From contig CALIKV010000020.1 of assembly GCA_938017505.1 (NCBI GenBank), forward strand, positions 1-32,148: a stretch of DNA of 32,148 nucleotides, read 5' to 3'. Each line of letters starts with the position of its first letter. The stretch's first letter is position 1. The notes below the pieces were generated by a model. It had not been told where the DNA came from. It searched no databases and worked only from the letters and a program-made list of their open reading frames with translations. This document shows positions 1 through 7,604 of this stretch, in pieces. This stretch comes from an uncultured Sulfolobales archaeon. Lineage in GTDB: Archaea > Thermoproteota > Thermoprotei_A > Sulfolobales > NBVN01. Made by a program: the position numbers and the translations under genes.

Positions 1-208
1 CGATTTATGGCGTGCTCGACGCGTGGCGGGTTAGGCGGGCTGAACGGGCACTCCTTAAAACCCTGACGCGCCGTTCTTCACCGCGTCCTCGAAACCCCTC
101 GCGAGGGGAATGGATGGTTAGAACCTCGACCACCCGAAAACGGTTGGGTCTAGTCGCTGATGTGAATGAGTATAATGTATTCGCGACGAGGGGTTTATAA
201 AGTGTTTG

Positions 209-301
<93 letters not shown>

Positions 302-400
302 TTTCCTTTACAATGACTCGGTAGGAGTTTTTAAGTATTTTCTAGGACTCATGCTTCATGCGTTCCCGCTCTCACACCCTGCGGCTTCATCACCCAACTG

Positions 401-409
401 GTTTAAATT
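401..409 (+). promoter_or_regulatory. TATA box for the gins23-mcm operon
   Basis: GTTTAAATT lies about 34-42 bases before the gins23 ATG. It fits an archaeal TATA box with transcription starting roughly 25 bases downstream. Confidence 0.6.
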
Positions 410-442
410 CTGTGTAGTAGGTAAATAATGTTTGGAGTGTAG

Positions 443-991
443 ATGATAAGGTCCTTGCTCAGTCTGGCGATGTACTACCATGAGCTGAGCCCTACTAAGG
501 TAGCAGTCTTTAGGGATTTAGGTAGTGTAAGCTTTGGCGAGGGCTACGAGATTCTTAGCAGGGGTGCTGAGGCGTCGCTCCCCTTCTGGTTAGCAGGATA
601 TCTGAGTAGGGAGGGCTTGGTCGAGGTTAAGGAGGGCTCTGTGAGCGTGCAGGACGTCGCCATGGCTCTCATAAACGAGAGGGGGGGTGGAGACTACGAA
701 TTCACCCCGCTTAAGCCTAGATTCTACTTGGAGGTGAAGAGCTTGTTAAGCAGGATGAGGGAGGCGTCAACCTCAGATCCTGAAGCCGCCTTGAGCTTGG
801 TCAAGCTCGAGAGCAACTTCGATGACTTGATTCAGTATAGGTTGAGGAAGATCATGAGGGTCGCCCTCCTCTCCAAGGAAGGCGAGCTTGAGGAGTTGAC
901 GGAGAAGATACTGCCTGAGGAGAGGGCTCTCCTGAGGCTCTTGAAGTCGTTAGTGAGTGGGTGGAGGGGTATTGTAGTTGAACGGAAGTGA
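443..991 (+). CDS. gins23: DNA replication complex GINS subunit, Gins23 type
   Basis: This is a small (182 aa) subunit of the archaeal GINS complex, which links MCM helicase to the rest of the replisome. The N-terminal part contains the segment LPFWLAGYLSREGLVEV (about residues 46-62), typical of the small B domain. The C-terminal part is helical, with the GINS-like signature SNFDDLIQYRLRKI (about residues 124-137), typical of the A domain. This B-then-A order is that of the Gins23 class. The gene overlaps the following mcm gene by 14 bases, the gins23-mcm arrangement known from Sulfolobales and relatives, so the two products are probably co-translated. The ATG start lies at a plausible distance from a TATA box at 401-409. 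The family call rests on motif recognition and neighbourhood; GINS proteins diverge strongly. Confidence 0.85.
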   Translation: MIRSLLSLAMYYHELSPTKVAVFRDLGSVSFGEGYEILSRGAEASLPFWLAGYLSREGLVEVKEGSVSVQDVAMALINERGGGDYEFTPLKPRFYLEVKSLLSRMREASTSDPEAALSLVKLESNFDDLIQYRLRKIMRVALLSKEGELEELTEKILPEERALLRLLKSLVSGWRGIVVERK

Positions 992-3122
992 GAGGGTTGA
1001 AGCGGATTTGAGCGGGCCTGTTGCCGAGCACGTGCAGAAGGTAGACGTCGGGCTGATCGAGTCATTCCTGAGCAATTTCAAGGGCGGTGACGGCTCCTTC
1101 AAGTACAAGGAGAGAATAAGGAGGATGATTAGGGAGGAGAGCAGGTCGTTGCCGATCGACTATGAGGACCTGGCCGCGTACGACGTGAATCTAGTTGACT
1201 ATATAGAGAAGAATCCTGACGACGCGTTTGAGGCGTTCAGCAGCGCTATAAGAGAGATCATAAGAGGTGAGTACCCGGAGCACGCAACCAGGTTTGAGAG
1301 ATTCTACGCCAGGCTTAACGGGTGGGTCAGGATGACGTCGATACGAGGAGTTATGAGCGACTGCCTCGGCAAGCTGACGGCTGTTGACGGTGTCATAGTT
1401 AAGGCGACCCCGCGTAAGAGCAAGCTCTATAAGGCCTTGTTCGTCCACGCGTTGCCTACTGGCGAGGAGCACGAGTTCTGGTGGCCTCCGGAGGAGAGGG
1501 AGGAGCTCAAGGATGACATGGAGAGGCCTCCCTACTGCCCCGTCTGCGTTGGGGCTGGGGTTGAGGAGGAACGGCTCAGGTATAGGGGGACGATAAAGCT
1601 GGAGCCGGATAGGTCTAAGTACAGGGACTGGCAGCACATGGTCGTTCAGGAGAGGCCTGAAGAAATACCTGCCGGTCAAATACCTAGATCCATCGACGTG
1701 GTCTTGACCGACGACTTAGTCGACGTCGCAAGGCCTGGTGACAGGGTGACCGTTATCGGGATTGTCAGGCTGGCCAGGTCGAGCAGGTTTAACAGGGTCA
1801 TATACACACCGTACATAGAGGCGAACAACGTTGTCGTCGCGCAGAGGTTACTGGAGGAGCTTAAGTTCAGCGCTGAGGATGAGGCGAAGGTCCTCGAGCT
1901 GGCTAAGGACCCGCTCATAAGACGGAAGATAATAGCCAGTATAGCCCCCACAATCTACGGTATGTGGGACGTGAAGGAGGCCATAGCTCTATCGCTCTTC
2001 GGAGGTAACCCTAAGGTAACGCGTGACGGGACTAGGTTGAGAGGGGACATACACATCCTCATGGTCGGCGACCCAGGGACTGCTAAGTCGCAACTACTTC
2101 AGTACGCGGCTAGGATAGCCCCTAGAGGCATATACACGACTGGTAAGGGTTCCAGCGCTGCAGGACTCACAGCCGCTGTAGTCAAGGATAAACAAACAGG
2201 TGAGTACTTCCTCGAGGCCGGGGCGATGGTGCTTGCCGACGGCGGGATTGTAGGAATTGACGAGATCGATAAAATGCGTGACGAGGACAGAGTGGCTATA
2301 CATGAGGCAATGGAGCAGGGCAGTGTCAGCATAGCTAAAGCCGGCATAGTGGCTAGACTTAACGCTAGAACCACTGTGATTGCGGCGGGAAACCCTAAAA
2401 GAGGTAGGTACGTGAGTAGTGAGAGCGTGGCTGAGAACATAGACCTACCGGTAACAATCCTATCCAGATTCGACCTGATATTCATTGTCAGGGACCTACC
2501 GGACCTGTCGAAGGATACATCGCTCACAAGCTACGTCCTGAAGACCCATGAGAAGGCTGGTCATGTGGAGTCGGAACTCCCCCCCGACTTACTGCGCAAG
2601 TACATAGCTTACGCGAGGAGGTACGTCAAGCCTGAACTCACTGGTGAGGCTGAGGAGATAATCAAGGAGTACTACATAGAATTGAGGAAGAAGAGCGCTG
2701 AGAAGGAGGACGCCCCACTAGCAATAACGACTAGGCAGCTAGAGGCGTTAGTCAGGCTCGCCGAGGCCCATGCCAAGATGAAGCTGAAGAGCAAGGTTGA
2801 GGCCGAGGACGCTGTGGAGGCTGTGAGACTCATGAACACCGTACTCGAACGGGTTGGACTGGACGTGGAGACAGGAACTATAGACATAGATCTCATAATG
2901 ACCGGCAAGCCAAAGAGCATGCGCGAGAAGGAAGTGATCATTATAAAGTTAATTAGAGAGGCAGTTAACTCCGGTGAGGAGTGTGTTAGGTATAAGGAGC
3001 TACGCAAGAGAGTAGTTGACTATGGGATAGACGAGGAAGCTTTAGAGAAGATACTGAGGAACCTCAGGAAGAATGGAGAGCTCTACGAGCCGAAGACATC
3101 CTGCTATGCGATAACGGATTAA
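978..3122 (+). CDS. mcm: Replicative DNA helicase MCM
   Basis: This is the hexameric 3'-5' replicative helicase (714 aa, full length). In order: an N-terminal OB/zinc region (1-290); an AAA+ core with Walker A GDPGTAKS (364-371), Walker B GIDEID (426-431), sensor-1 asparagine N472 and arginine-finger SRF (496-498); and a C-terminal winged helix (about 645-714). The start is TTG at 978, inside the end of gins23. No better in-frame ATG precedes the conserved N-terminal region. In the zinc site, H157 and the pair C187-x2-C190 are present, but the usual cysteine five residues after the histidine is glycine (G162). H165 might substitute. Operon partner: gins23. Identification is secure; zinc coordination is an inference. 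Confidence 0.98.
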   Translation: MNGSERVEADLSGPVAEHVQKVDVGLIESFLSNFKGGDGSFKYKERIRRMIREESRSLPIDYEDLAAYDVNLVDYIEKNPDDAFEAFSSAIREIIRGEYPEHATRFERFYARLNGWVRMTSIRGVMSDCLGKLTAVDGVIVKATPRKSKLYKALFVHALPTGEEHEFWWPPEEREELKDDMERPPYCPVCVGAGVEEERLRYRGTIKLEPDRSKYRDWQHMVVQERPEEIPAGQIPRSIDVVLTDDLVDVARPGDRVTVIGIVRLARSSRFNRVIYTPYIEANNVVVAQRLLEELKFSAEDEAKVLELAKDPLIRRKIIASIAPTIYGMWDVKEAIALSLFGGNPKVTRDGTRLRGDIHILMVGDPGTAKSQLLQYAARIAPRGIYTTGKGSSAAGLTAAVVKDKQTGEYFLEAGAMVLADGGIVGIDEIDKMRDEDRVAIHEAMEQGSVSIAKAGIVARLNARTTVIAAGNPKRGRYVSSESVAENIDLPVTILSRFDLIFIVRDLPDLSKDTSLTSYVLKTHEKAGHVESELPPDLLRKYIAYARRYVKPELTGEAEEIIKEYYIELRKKSAEKEDAPLAITTRQLEALVRLAEAHAKMKLKSKVEAEDAVEAVRLMNTVLERVGLDVETGTIDIDLIMTGKPKSMREKEVIIIKLIREAVNSGEECVRYKELRKRVVDYGIDEEALEKILRNLRKNGELYEPKTSCYAITD

Positions 3123-3130
3123 ATAGTATA

Positions 3131-3140
3131 TTTATAAGCC
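3131..3140 (+). promoter_or_regulatory. TATA box upstream of the small gene at 3173
   Basis: TTTATAAGCC follows the mcm stop directly and lies 33-42 bases before the ATG at 3173. It suggests a separate transcription unit for the two genes downstream of mcm. Confidence 0.55.
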
Positions 3141-3172
3141 TTGCGTGTTAATGTGGTTGTGGGCTCGGTGGT

Positions 3173-3412
3173 ATGTGCGAGCTGACGGTGAAGCTGAGTA
3201 GCGGTAAGGAGGTCTTAATCACTAATGAGGTTCTCGACATCATGTACAAGTACGTAAGGTTCTCACTGACCTTGGAGGAGTTGGCTCGGGAGCTGGGTCT
3301 TGAGAGTTGGGAGGAGGCATATGACTTCGTTAAGAGGTTCCCGGCTTGGGCGGCTTGGACGCCGCCGTCTTTCTTCAAGTACGTTAAGGAGACTCTCTGT
3401 GCCGGGATCTGA
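3173..3412 (+). CDS. Small protein of unknown function (79 aa)
   Basis: I do not recognise a family with confidence. The protein is compact and slightly acidic. It starts with a beta-rich stretch (about 1-16) followed by helices. The segment LTLEELARELGLESWEEAYDF (about 33-53) resembles a short helix-turn-helix or other helical module, and a W/F-rich C-terminal part follows (FPAWAAWTPPSFF, about 56-68). The ATG is preceded by GGTGG at a ribosome-binding distance and by a TATA box. The gene overlaps the following THUMP-like gene by 14 bases (its TGA at 3410-3412 lies inside that gene), which argues for coupled translation. Codon use (AGG, GAG, AAG) matches the neighbouring genes, supporting a real gene. 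Confidence 0.7.
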   Translation: MCELTVKLSSGKEVLITNEVLDIMYKYVRFSLTLEELARELGLESWEEAYDFVKRFPAWAAWTPPSFFKYVKETLCAGI

Positions 3413-3890
3413 GGAGTGTTGGCCTCCGACGTACATAGCCACTGTTGAGTACGGTAGGGAGGAGTTCGCTGAGAATGAATTAGGCGATTCACTCTTCCCA
3501 TTGGATCCAGGTATTAGTATCTGTAGAACCTCTTACGGGGGTGTCCTCCTAGTGAGGACCGCGGTGACGGATGAGGAACTTGTCGTTAGAACGCTTTCGA
3601 CGGCATCGCCCTCCTCGCTTCGCAGACTGTTGAAGGTGATTTTCTGCTGTAATACCGGCACTCTCGAGCAATGCATCAATGCAAATCTAGGTAGGTTTTT
3701 AACTCAGCCAATAAGAGCTCTCAGGGTTAGCAGGAGGTCAGGCATTGCTCGCAAGCTCATCGATCACGTGCTCACTAAGGAACTCTGCGTGGTTGCCGGA
3801 GGGGATTCAGGTAGTGTCTTGAGCGTTGAGCCTTTAGGGAGTGAGGTGTGCTTTACCTACCAGGTCTTCACTAAACGGTCTCACAGGTGA
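3399..3890 (+). CDS. THUMP-domain-like RNA-binding protein
   Basis: The protein is about 163 aa from a GTG start at 3399. The open frame extends upstream to 3300, but that part is Arg/Ser-rich, overlaps the upstream gene in another frame and does not look like protein. The segment ATVEYGREEFAENELGDSLF, followed by YGGVLLVRT, fits the start of THUMP domains seen in tRNA-modifying enzymes and stand-alone archaeal proteins of the Tan1/COG1818 kind. The THUMP fold binds tRNA acceptor stems. No methyltransferase or deaminase domain follows, so it may be an RNA-binding partner of another enzyme. It overlaps the preceding small gene by 14 bases. The family call is moderate, from pattern only. Confidence 0.6.
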   Translation: MPGSEECWPPTYIATVEYGREEFAENELGDSLFPLDPGISICRTSYGGVLLVRTAVTDEELVVRTLSTASPSSLRRLLKVIFCCNTGTLEQCINANLGRFLTQPIRALRVSRRSGIARKLIDHVLTKELCVVAGGDSGSVLSVEPLGSEVCFTYQVFTKRSHR

Positions 3891-3906
3891 GTCCCCGCAC
3901 GCTCAG

Positions 3907-3915
3907 CTTTAAAGC
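3907..3915 (+). promoter_or_regulatory. TATA box for the adenosine-specific kinase family gene
   Basis: CTTTAAAGC lies 29-37 bases before the ATG at 3944. Initiation about 25 bases downstream would give an almost leaderless mRNA. Confidence 0.55.
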
Positions 3916-3943
3916 CGCAGTACGATATTTCTGAGGGGTCATA

Positions 3944-4438
3944 ATGGGGGAGTTGAAGAGGATTGAGGTGATCGACGTCCCCGTCCCGCAGGGAACTAAC
4001 GTGATTCTAGGGCACACGCACTTCATTAAGTCCATTGAAGACCTTTACGAGGCGCTCGTGACTTCCTCCACGTCAATTAAGTTCGGCGTCGCGTTCAACG
4101 AAGCCAGTGGCGAGAGACTGGTCAGGAGCGACGGGAATGACGCGGATTTAATAAAGCTTGCTGAGGAGGTGGCTCTCAAGATAGGGGCCGGGCACACGTT
4201 CATCGTGTACCTAAAGAACGCGTGGCCTATAAACGTCTTGAACGCCATCAAGAACACTCAGGAGGTCTGCAGAATCTACACAGCCACGGCCAACCCTGTC
4301 CAGGTCCTGGTGGGGGAGACCGAGCAAGGGAGGGGGGTAGTTGGTGTTGTTGACGGCTATTCCGTAATAGGCGTTGAGGACGAGGAGCATAAGAAGCGTC
4401 GCCGTGAATTCCTCAGGATGATCGGATACAAGAGGTAG
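3944..4438 (+). CDS. Adenosine-specific kinase family protein (DUF355/PF04008)
   Basis: The 164-aa protein has the usual length of this archaeal family. Recognisable segments are [25 protein letters not shown] near the N-terminus, [22 protein letters not shown] (about 45-66), [10 protein letters not shown] and the region [22 protein letters not shown] near the C-terminus. Members of the family were named from a structure with adenosine-binding and kinase activity, but the physiological role is not firmly settled. The gene is monocistronic or forms a unit with the downstream gene, which starts 22 bases after its stop. The fit across the whole length makes the family call strong; the enzymatic role is inherited from the family name only. 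Confidence 0.88.
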   Translation: MGELKRIEVIDVPVPQGTNVILGHTHFIKSIEDLYEALVTSSTSIKFGVAFNEASGERLVRSDGNDADLIKLAEEVALKIGAGHTFIVYLKNAWPINVLNAIKNTQEVCRIYTATANPVQVLVGETEQGRGVVGVVDGYSVIGVEDEEHKKRRREFLRMIGYKR

Positions 4439-4460
4439 CCACCGGGCATGTTGGTGAGCG

Positions 4461-5168
4461 GTGTTACTGGGAATGGATCGTGACGACTCTAAAACCGTTA
4501 TCAAGTGCCTGAAGAGGCGGGAGATTCCGTTAATCAACGACGTCAGGGTAACCCTATATAAGGTAGTTAGGGAGTTAGACGCCCGGATGCCTAACGTCAA
4601 AGTAATTGATATTCACCGGTTGAGGGCTGCCGATTTAATTAGACACAGCGGATTAAGGAGAGTCTGCAGGGACTCAGATGCGGCGACCTTAAGTAAGAAC
4701 GGCTTATCTATCTTCACCATGCTCAGGAAGCCCCCAGTAGCAAGCGTGCAGTTGCTCAATAAACCATCGGTCGTGAGGGAGATATGTGTTTTAAGGGAGA
4801 TTAGCAGCTCTGGTGAGCGTGAGGGCGGTGAAGGCCCTCACGTTGAAGGAGCTGGGGATATGGGGGTCTTCGGCGTTAGGTTGGCGCTGGAGAGTATTCA
4901 ATTAGGTGAGGAGTTAATAGCGTATGATTCGATCCTGAGGGGCGACTTAAGTACGGAGGTCGTTGCCCTGAAGATCGTGGGCCAGGAGTTTGAGAGGGTT
5001 ATTAGTAGGGACGAGTTAATCGCTTACCTTAATAAGGTCAGGAGAGTCACGTCCTTAACAGGCTTACACAGGACCTCACGTGGAAGGAGGAAGAGGCTTA
5101 AGAGCGTCCGCGCACGAGTGGATGGAAAGAGAAAGAAGAGGGGGAAGAGGAAAAGGGGTCGGAGGTAG
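4461..5168 (+). CDS. Unknown protein with strongly basic C-terminal tail
   Basis: I recognise no family in this 235-aa protein. The N-terminal part (1-120) is mixed alpha/beta. A glycine/glutamate-rich low-complexity linker (SGEREGGEGPHVEGAGDMG, about 116-134) follows. A second ordered region (FGVRLALESIQLGEELIAYDSI, then GDLSTEVVALKIVGQEFERVIS) spans about 135-195. The last 30 residues are almost only Arg, Lys and Gly (for example KRKKRGKRKRGRR), as in nucleic-acid- or ribosome-binding tails. The start is GTG at 4461, with GGTGAG just upstream (4453-4458). ATG at 4473 is an alternative at a worse spacing. It lies 22 bases downstream of the kinase-family gene and probably shares its transcript. 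It converges on argF, with 38 bases between the stops. Confidence 0.75.
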   Translation: MLLGMDRDDSKTVIKCLKRREIPLINDVRVTLYKVVRELDARMPNVKVIDIHRLRAADLIRHSGLRRVCRDSDAATLSKNGLSIFTMLRKPPVASVQLLNKPSVVREICVLREISSSGEREGGEGPHVEGAGDMGVFGVRLALESIQLGEELIAYDSILRGDLSTEVVALKIVGQEFERVISRDELIAYLNKVRRVTSLTGLHRTSRGRRKRLKSVRARVDGKRKKRGKRKRGRR

Positions 5169-5206
5169 TTTTTCAAAGCAGGTCTTTAGAACGTCTCCCC
5201 ACGGTT

Positions 5207-6154
5207 TTACTGGATAAGCAGAGCGAGTATCGCTTTCTGTGCGTGAAGCCTGTTCTCAGCTTGATCCCATACTACAGACCACGGCCCGTCGATCACGTCG
5301 TCAACAACCTCCATACCTCTAAGCGCTGGCAGGCAGTGCATGAAGATCGCATCCCTCTTGGCCAGCTTCATCAACTCAGGTGTGACTCTGAACTTGCCCA
5401 GATCCTTGACTCGTCTTTCCCTCTCCGCTTCCTGCCCCATACTAACCCACACGTCCGTGTAGACGACGTCAGCCGCTTTCACAGCGTCTTCAGGGGTTCT
5501 GACTATCTCTATTAGGGCGCCTGAGTTCGTTGCCTCCTCCTCAGCAAGCCTGAGGACCTCCGGGTTCGGGTCATAACCCTCTGCAGTCCCTATCCTCACG
5601 TTAAGCCCTAGCTTACCTGCCGCCAGTAGGAGTGAGTGCGCTACGTTGTTGCCCCCATCACCCACGTACGCTAGAGTCACTCCCTCAAGCCTCCCTCTCT
5701 TCTCGTATATGGTCAGCATATCACCGACCGCTTGGCAAGGATGTTCCCTATCGCTTAAGGCGTTTATAACGGGCACGTTAGCATGTTTAGCCAGCTCCTC
5801 CAAGTCATTGTGCTTATAGACCCTGGCAACGATCCCGTCAACGTACCTCTCCAGGACCCTAGCCGTATCAGCTACTGACTCACCCCTTCCCAATTGTAAT
5901 TCCTGCCAGTTAACCGTTATCGGGTGACCGCCCAGCTGTGTTATAGCTTGCTCGAAGCTGATCCTCGTCCTAGTGCTTGGTTTCTGGAAGATCATCATAA
6001 TAGACCTCCCACTGAGTACTGGTATTACTCTCTCACCGCTGTAGAACCTCTGCTTAAGGCCGTACGCCGTATCTAACACGAACCTCAACTCCTCCGACGT
6101 GAGATCCGCGACCGATATGAAATCCCTCCCCTGCAACCTCTTCAAGCAACTCAC
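5207..6154 (-). CDS. argF: Ornithine carbamoyltransferase
   Basis: Catalyses carbamoyl phosphate + L-ornithine to L-citrulline + phosphate in arginine biosynthesis (cytosolic trimer). The 315-aa length is standard. The carbamoyl-phosphate loop STRTR is at 60-64 and the HPCQ motif at 138-141. The ornithine-binding loop D234...SMG (238-240) and the HCLP motif (273-276) identify it as an ornithine rather than an aspartate transcarbamoylase. The start is GTG at 6154. It is divergent from the DUF4443 gene, with 65 bases between the starts that hold the promoters of both. No other arginine gene is in the window. Very confident. Confidence 0.97.
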   Translation of the reverse strand: MSCLKRLQGRDFISVADLTSEELRFVLDTAYGLKQRFYSGERVIPVLSGRSIMMIFQKPSTRTRISFEQAITQLGGHPITVNWQELQLGRGESVADTARVLERYVDGIVARVYKHNDLEELAKHANVPVINALSDREHPCQAVGDMLTIYEKRGRLEGVTLAYVGDGGNNVAHSLLLAAGKLGLNVRIGTAEGYDPNPEVLRLAEEEATNSGALIEIVRTPEDAVKAADVVYTDVWVSMGQEAERERRVKDLGKFRVTPELMKLAKRDAIFMHCLPALRGMEVVDDVIDGPWSVVWDQAENRLHAQKAILALLIQ

Positions 6155-6182
6155 CTAGATCTCCTTAATTACGTGTTTTTAA

Positions 6183-6190
6183 AATTTATA
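6183..6190. promoter_or_regulatory. AT-rich shared promoter between argF and the DUF4443 gene
   Basis: A run of T and A (about 6174-6190) ends in AATTTATA. Read forward it lies 30-37 bases before the ATG at 6220. Read backward, TATAAATTTTAAA lies about 20-35 bases before the argF start. The two genes are probably served by overlapping promoters. Confidence 0.5.
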
Positions 6191-6219
6191 GTCTCGGGCT
6201 CGTAACGTATCCTGAGACG

Positions 6220-6870
6220 ATGAATGAGGCGGAGATACTGCTTAGGGTAGCTGAGGAGAGGGGGGGTGTTAAACCAGGCTTCACTCCGTATCACGTTCTT
6301 AGAGCGCTTGACACCCTTCATCTCCAGGCCTTGACGGGCAGGCACGCGTTGATGAGGCAATTGAAGCTGGGTGAGGCCAGCGTCAAGACCCTCATCAACA
6401 GGCTGAGGGAGGCTGGTTTAGTGGAGACTTCAAGGCCTCACGGAACCAGGTTGACCGAGGCTGGCAGGGGGTTAGTCACCAGGCTTAGGGAATTCATTAA
6501 ACTGATCCCTAACCTCGAGTTGGGCGAGATCTGCAGGGACTGCAGGGTCTCCGGGGTGATCTTCAGCGACGGCTACTCCTACCTAGTTGAGGTCGGGGGT
6601 GTGGTGGTCTTCAGGGACTTAGTGGTTAAGGAGGGTGCCGACGGCGCGTTAATAGTCGTGTGCTTGAGCGGAGATCTATACCTGCCGACGCCCATCGGGA
6701 TTGAGGAGGTGCATTTGGAGGTGCTGGATCGACTGGTTGAGAGCTACGGTGTTAAGAACGGCGACCTCCTACTTCTAGGCATGTGTTACGGAGCTGATGG
6801 GGATAGATGCCTCTCCGCGGTAGTCAACACGATCGTCAAGATTGCAGGGAGGTCGAGGAGGGTCAAGTGA
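6220..6870 (+). CDS. DUF4443 family protein with N-terminal winged helix-turn-helix
   Basis: The 216-aa protein begins with a winged helix (about 20-90) typical of archaeal regulators: HALMRQLKLGEASVKTLINRLREAGLVET is the recognition-helix region, followed by the wing. A CxxC pair (EICRDCRVSG, about 106-115) sits in the middle and could bind metal. The C-terminal part is beta-rich (VVVFRDLVVKEGADGALIVVCLSGDLYLP). This architecture matches the archaeal DUF4443 family, whose function is not established. The stop (TGA 6868-6870) overlaps the GTG start of the diphthine-ammonia ligase gene at 6867, so the two are translated as a coupled pair. A regulatory role is inferred from the HTH only. Confidence 0.8.
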   Translation: MNEAEILLRVAEERGGVKPGFTPYHVLRALDTLHLQALTGRHALMRQLKLGEASVKTLINRLREAGLVETSRPHGTRLTEAGRGLVTRLREFIKLIPNLELGEICRDCRVSGVIFSDGYSYLVEVGGVVVFRDLVVKEGADGALIVVCLSGDLYLPTPIGIEEVHLEVLDRLVESYGVKNGDLLLLGMCYGADGDRCLSAVVNTIVKIAGRSRRVK

Positions 6871-7604
6871 AGAAGGGGGTAGCATTATACACAGGCGGTA
6901 AGGACTCCCACTTCGCGTTAATTGAATCGCTGAAGCAGGGGACATACGTAGACTTGCTGATCATTGTCGTCCCTAAGCTGAGCGATTCGTGGCTCTTCCA
7001 CACAGTTAATATAGGGTTGTCCCAAATCCACGCTGACTTAATCGGTGCTAAGAAGGTGGTTGTTGAGGTTAGCGGTGTTAAGGAGCGTGAGGTGGTCGAG
7101 GCCATCTCCTTCCTGCAGCGTCTTAACCTGGACTCGAAGTACGATCACCTAGTCTCAGGTGCAGTGGCTTCCAAGTATCAGAAGGAGAGAGTTGATTTAA
7201 TCGCTGAGGAGCTAGGGCTGAAGCACGTGACACCGCTTTGGGGTCGTGATCAAGAGACTCTCCTTGTCGAGGAGGTGGGGGAGCTGAGTTTCATCATCAC
7301 AGCAATCCAGGCTTACGGTCTGGACCTTAATTGGTTGGGTTCCCTAGTCTCCCGAGGACGCGTTAAAGCCTTCTTAAACGACGTTAAGAAGGCCTCCGTT
7401 AGCGTTGTTGGTGAGGGCGGTGAGTTCGAGACGTTCGTCGTCTCGTCAAAGCTCTTCAGGGCTGGGGGTATTTACATTAACGCAGCTGATTTAGTGAGGT
7501 ACCCACAGCACGGCTCCGGCTACTACTTCCTGAAGAGCGTGACCGTCATCCAACCTCCCCGCCTTGAAGCGCAAGAGCTTCACACGCGACAAGTTATCTC
7601 TTGA
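6867..7604 (+). CDS. dph6: Diphthine-ammonia ligase (ATP-pyrophosphatase, DUF71/Dph6 family)
   Basis: Dph6 amidates diphthine to diphthamide on elongation factor 2, using ATP and ammonium. The protein (245 aa) opens with VALYTGGKDSHFAL, the PP-loop of N-type ATP pyrophosphatases (GGKDS, about 9-13). It carries the family segments TPLWGRDQETLLVEEV (about 127-142) and GEGGEFETFV (about 186-195). I chose the GTG at 6867, which places the PP-loop at the N-terminus as in homologues; upstream codons in the same frame lie inside the DUF4443 gene and are not protein-like. The 3' end overlaps the convergent FEN1 gene by 11 bases. Confidence 0.9.
   Translation: MKKGVALYTGGKDSHFALIESLKQGTYVDLLIIVVPKLSDSWLFHTVNIGLSQIHADLIGAKKVVVEVSGVKEREVVEAISFLQRLNLDSKYDHLVSGAVASKYQKERVDLIAEELGLKHVTPLWGRDQETLLVEEVGELSFIITAIQAYGLDLNWLGSLVSRGRVKAFLNDVKKASVSVVGEGGEFETFVVSSKLFRAGGIYINAADLVRYPQHGSGYYFLKSVTVIQPPRLEAQELHTRQVIS

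Noticed and set aside
3-200. Open frame at the left edge running to a stop at 200 (possible C-terminal fragment)
   Set aside because: Arginine codons are mostly CGN, unlike the AGG-rich neighbours; the protein is Arg/Ser/Thr-rich with no recognisable motif. Too little to support a gene.
330-400. Minus-strand GTGATGA (near 397-388) as the C box of a C/D sRNA
   Set aside because: No CTGA D or D' box follows at a usable distance; the segment also overlaps the region between the gins23 and tRNA-Lys promoters.
3300-3398. N-terminal extension of the THUMP-like gene to an upstream start at 3300
   Set aside because: The extension is Arg/Ser-rich, lies fully inside the preceding gene in another frame, and has no homologue-like features; GTG 3399 gives a sensible domain start.
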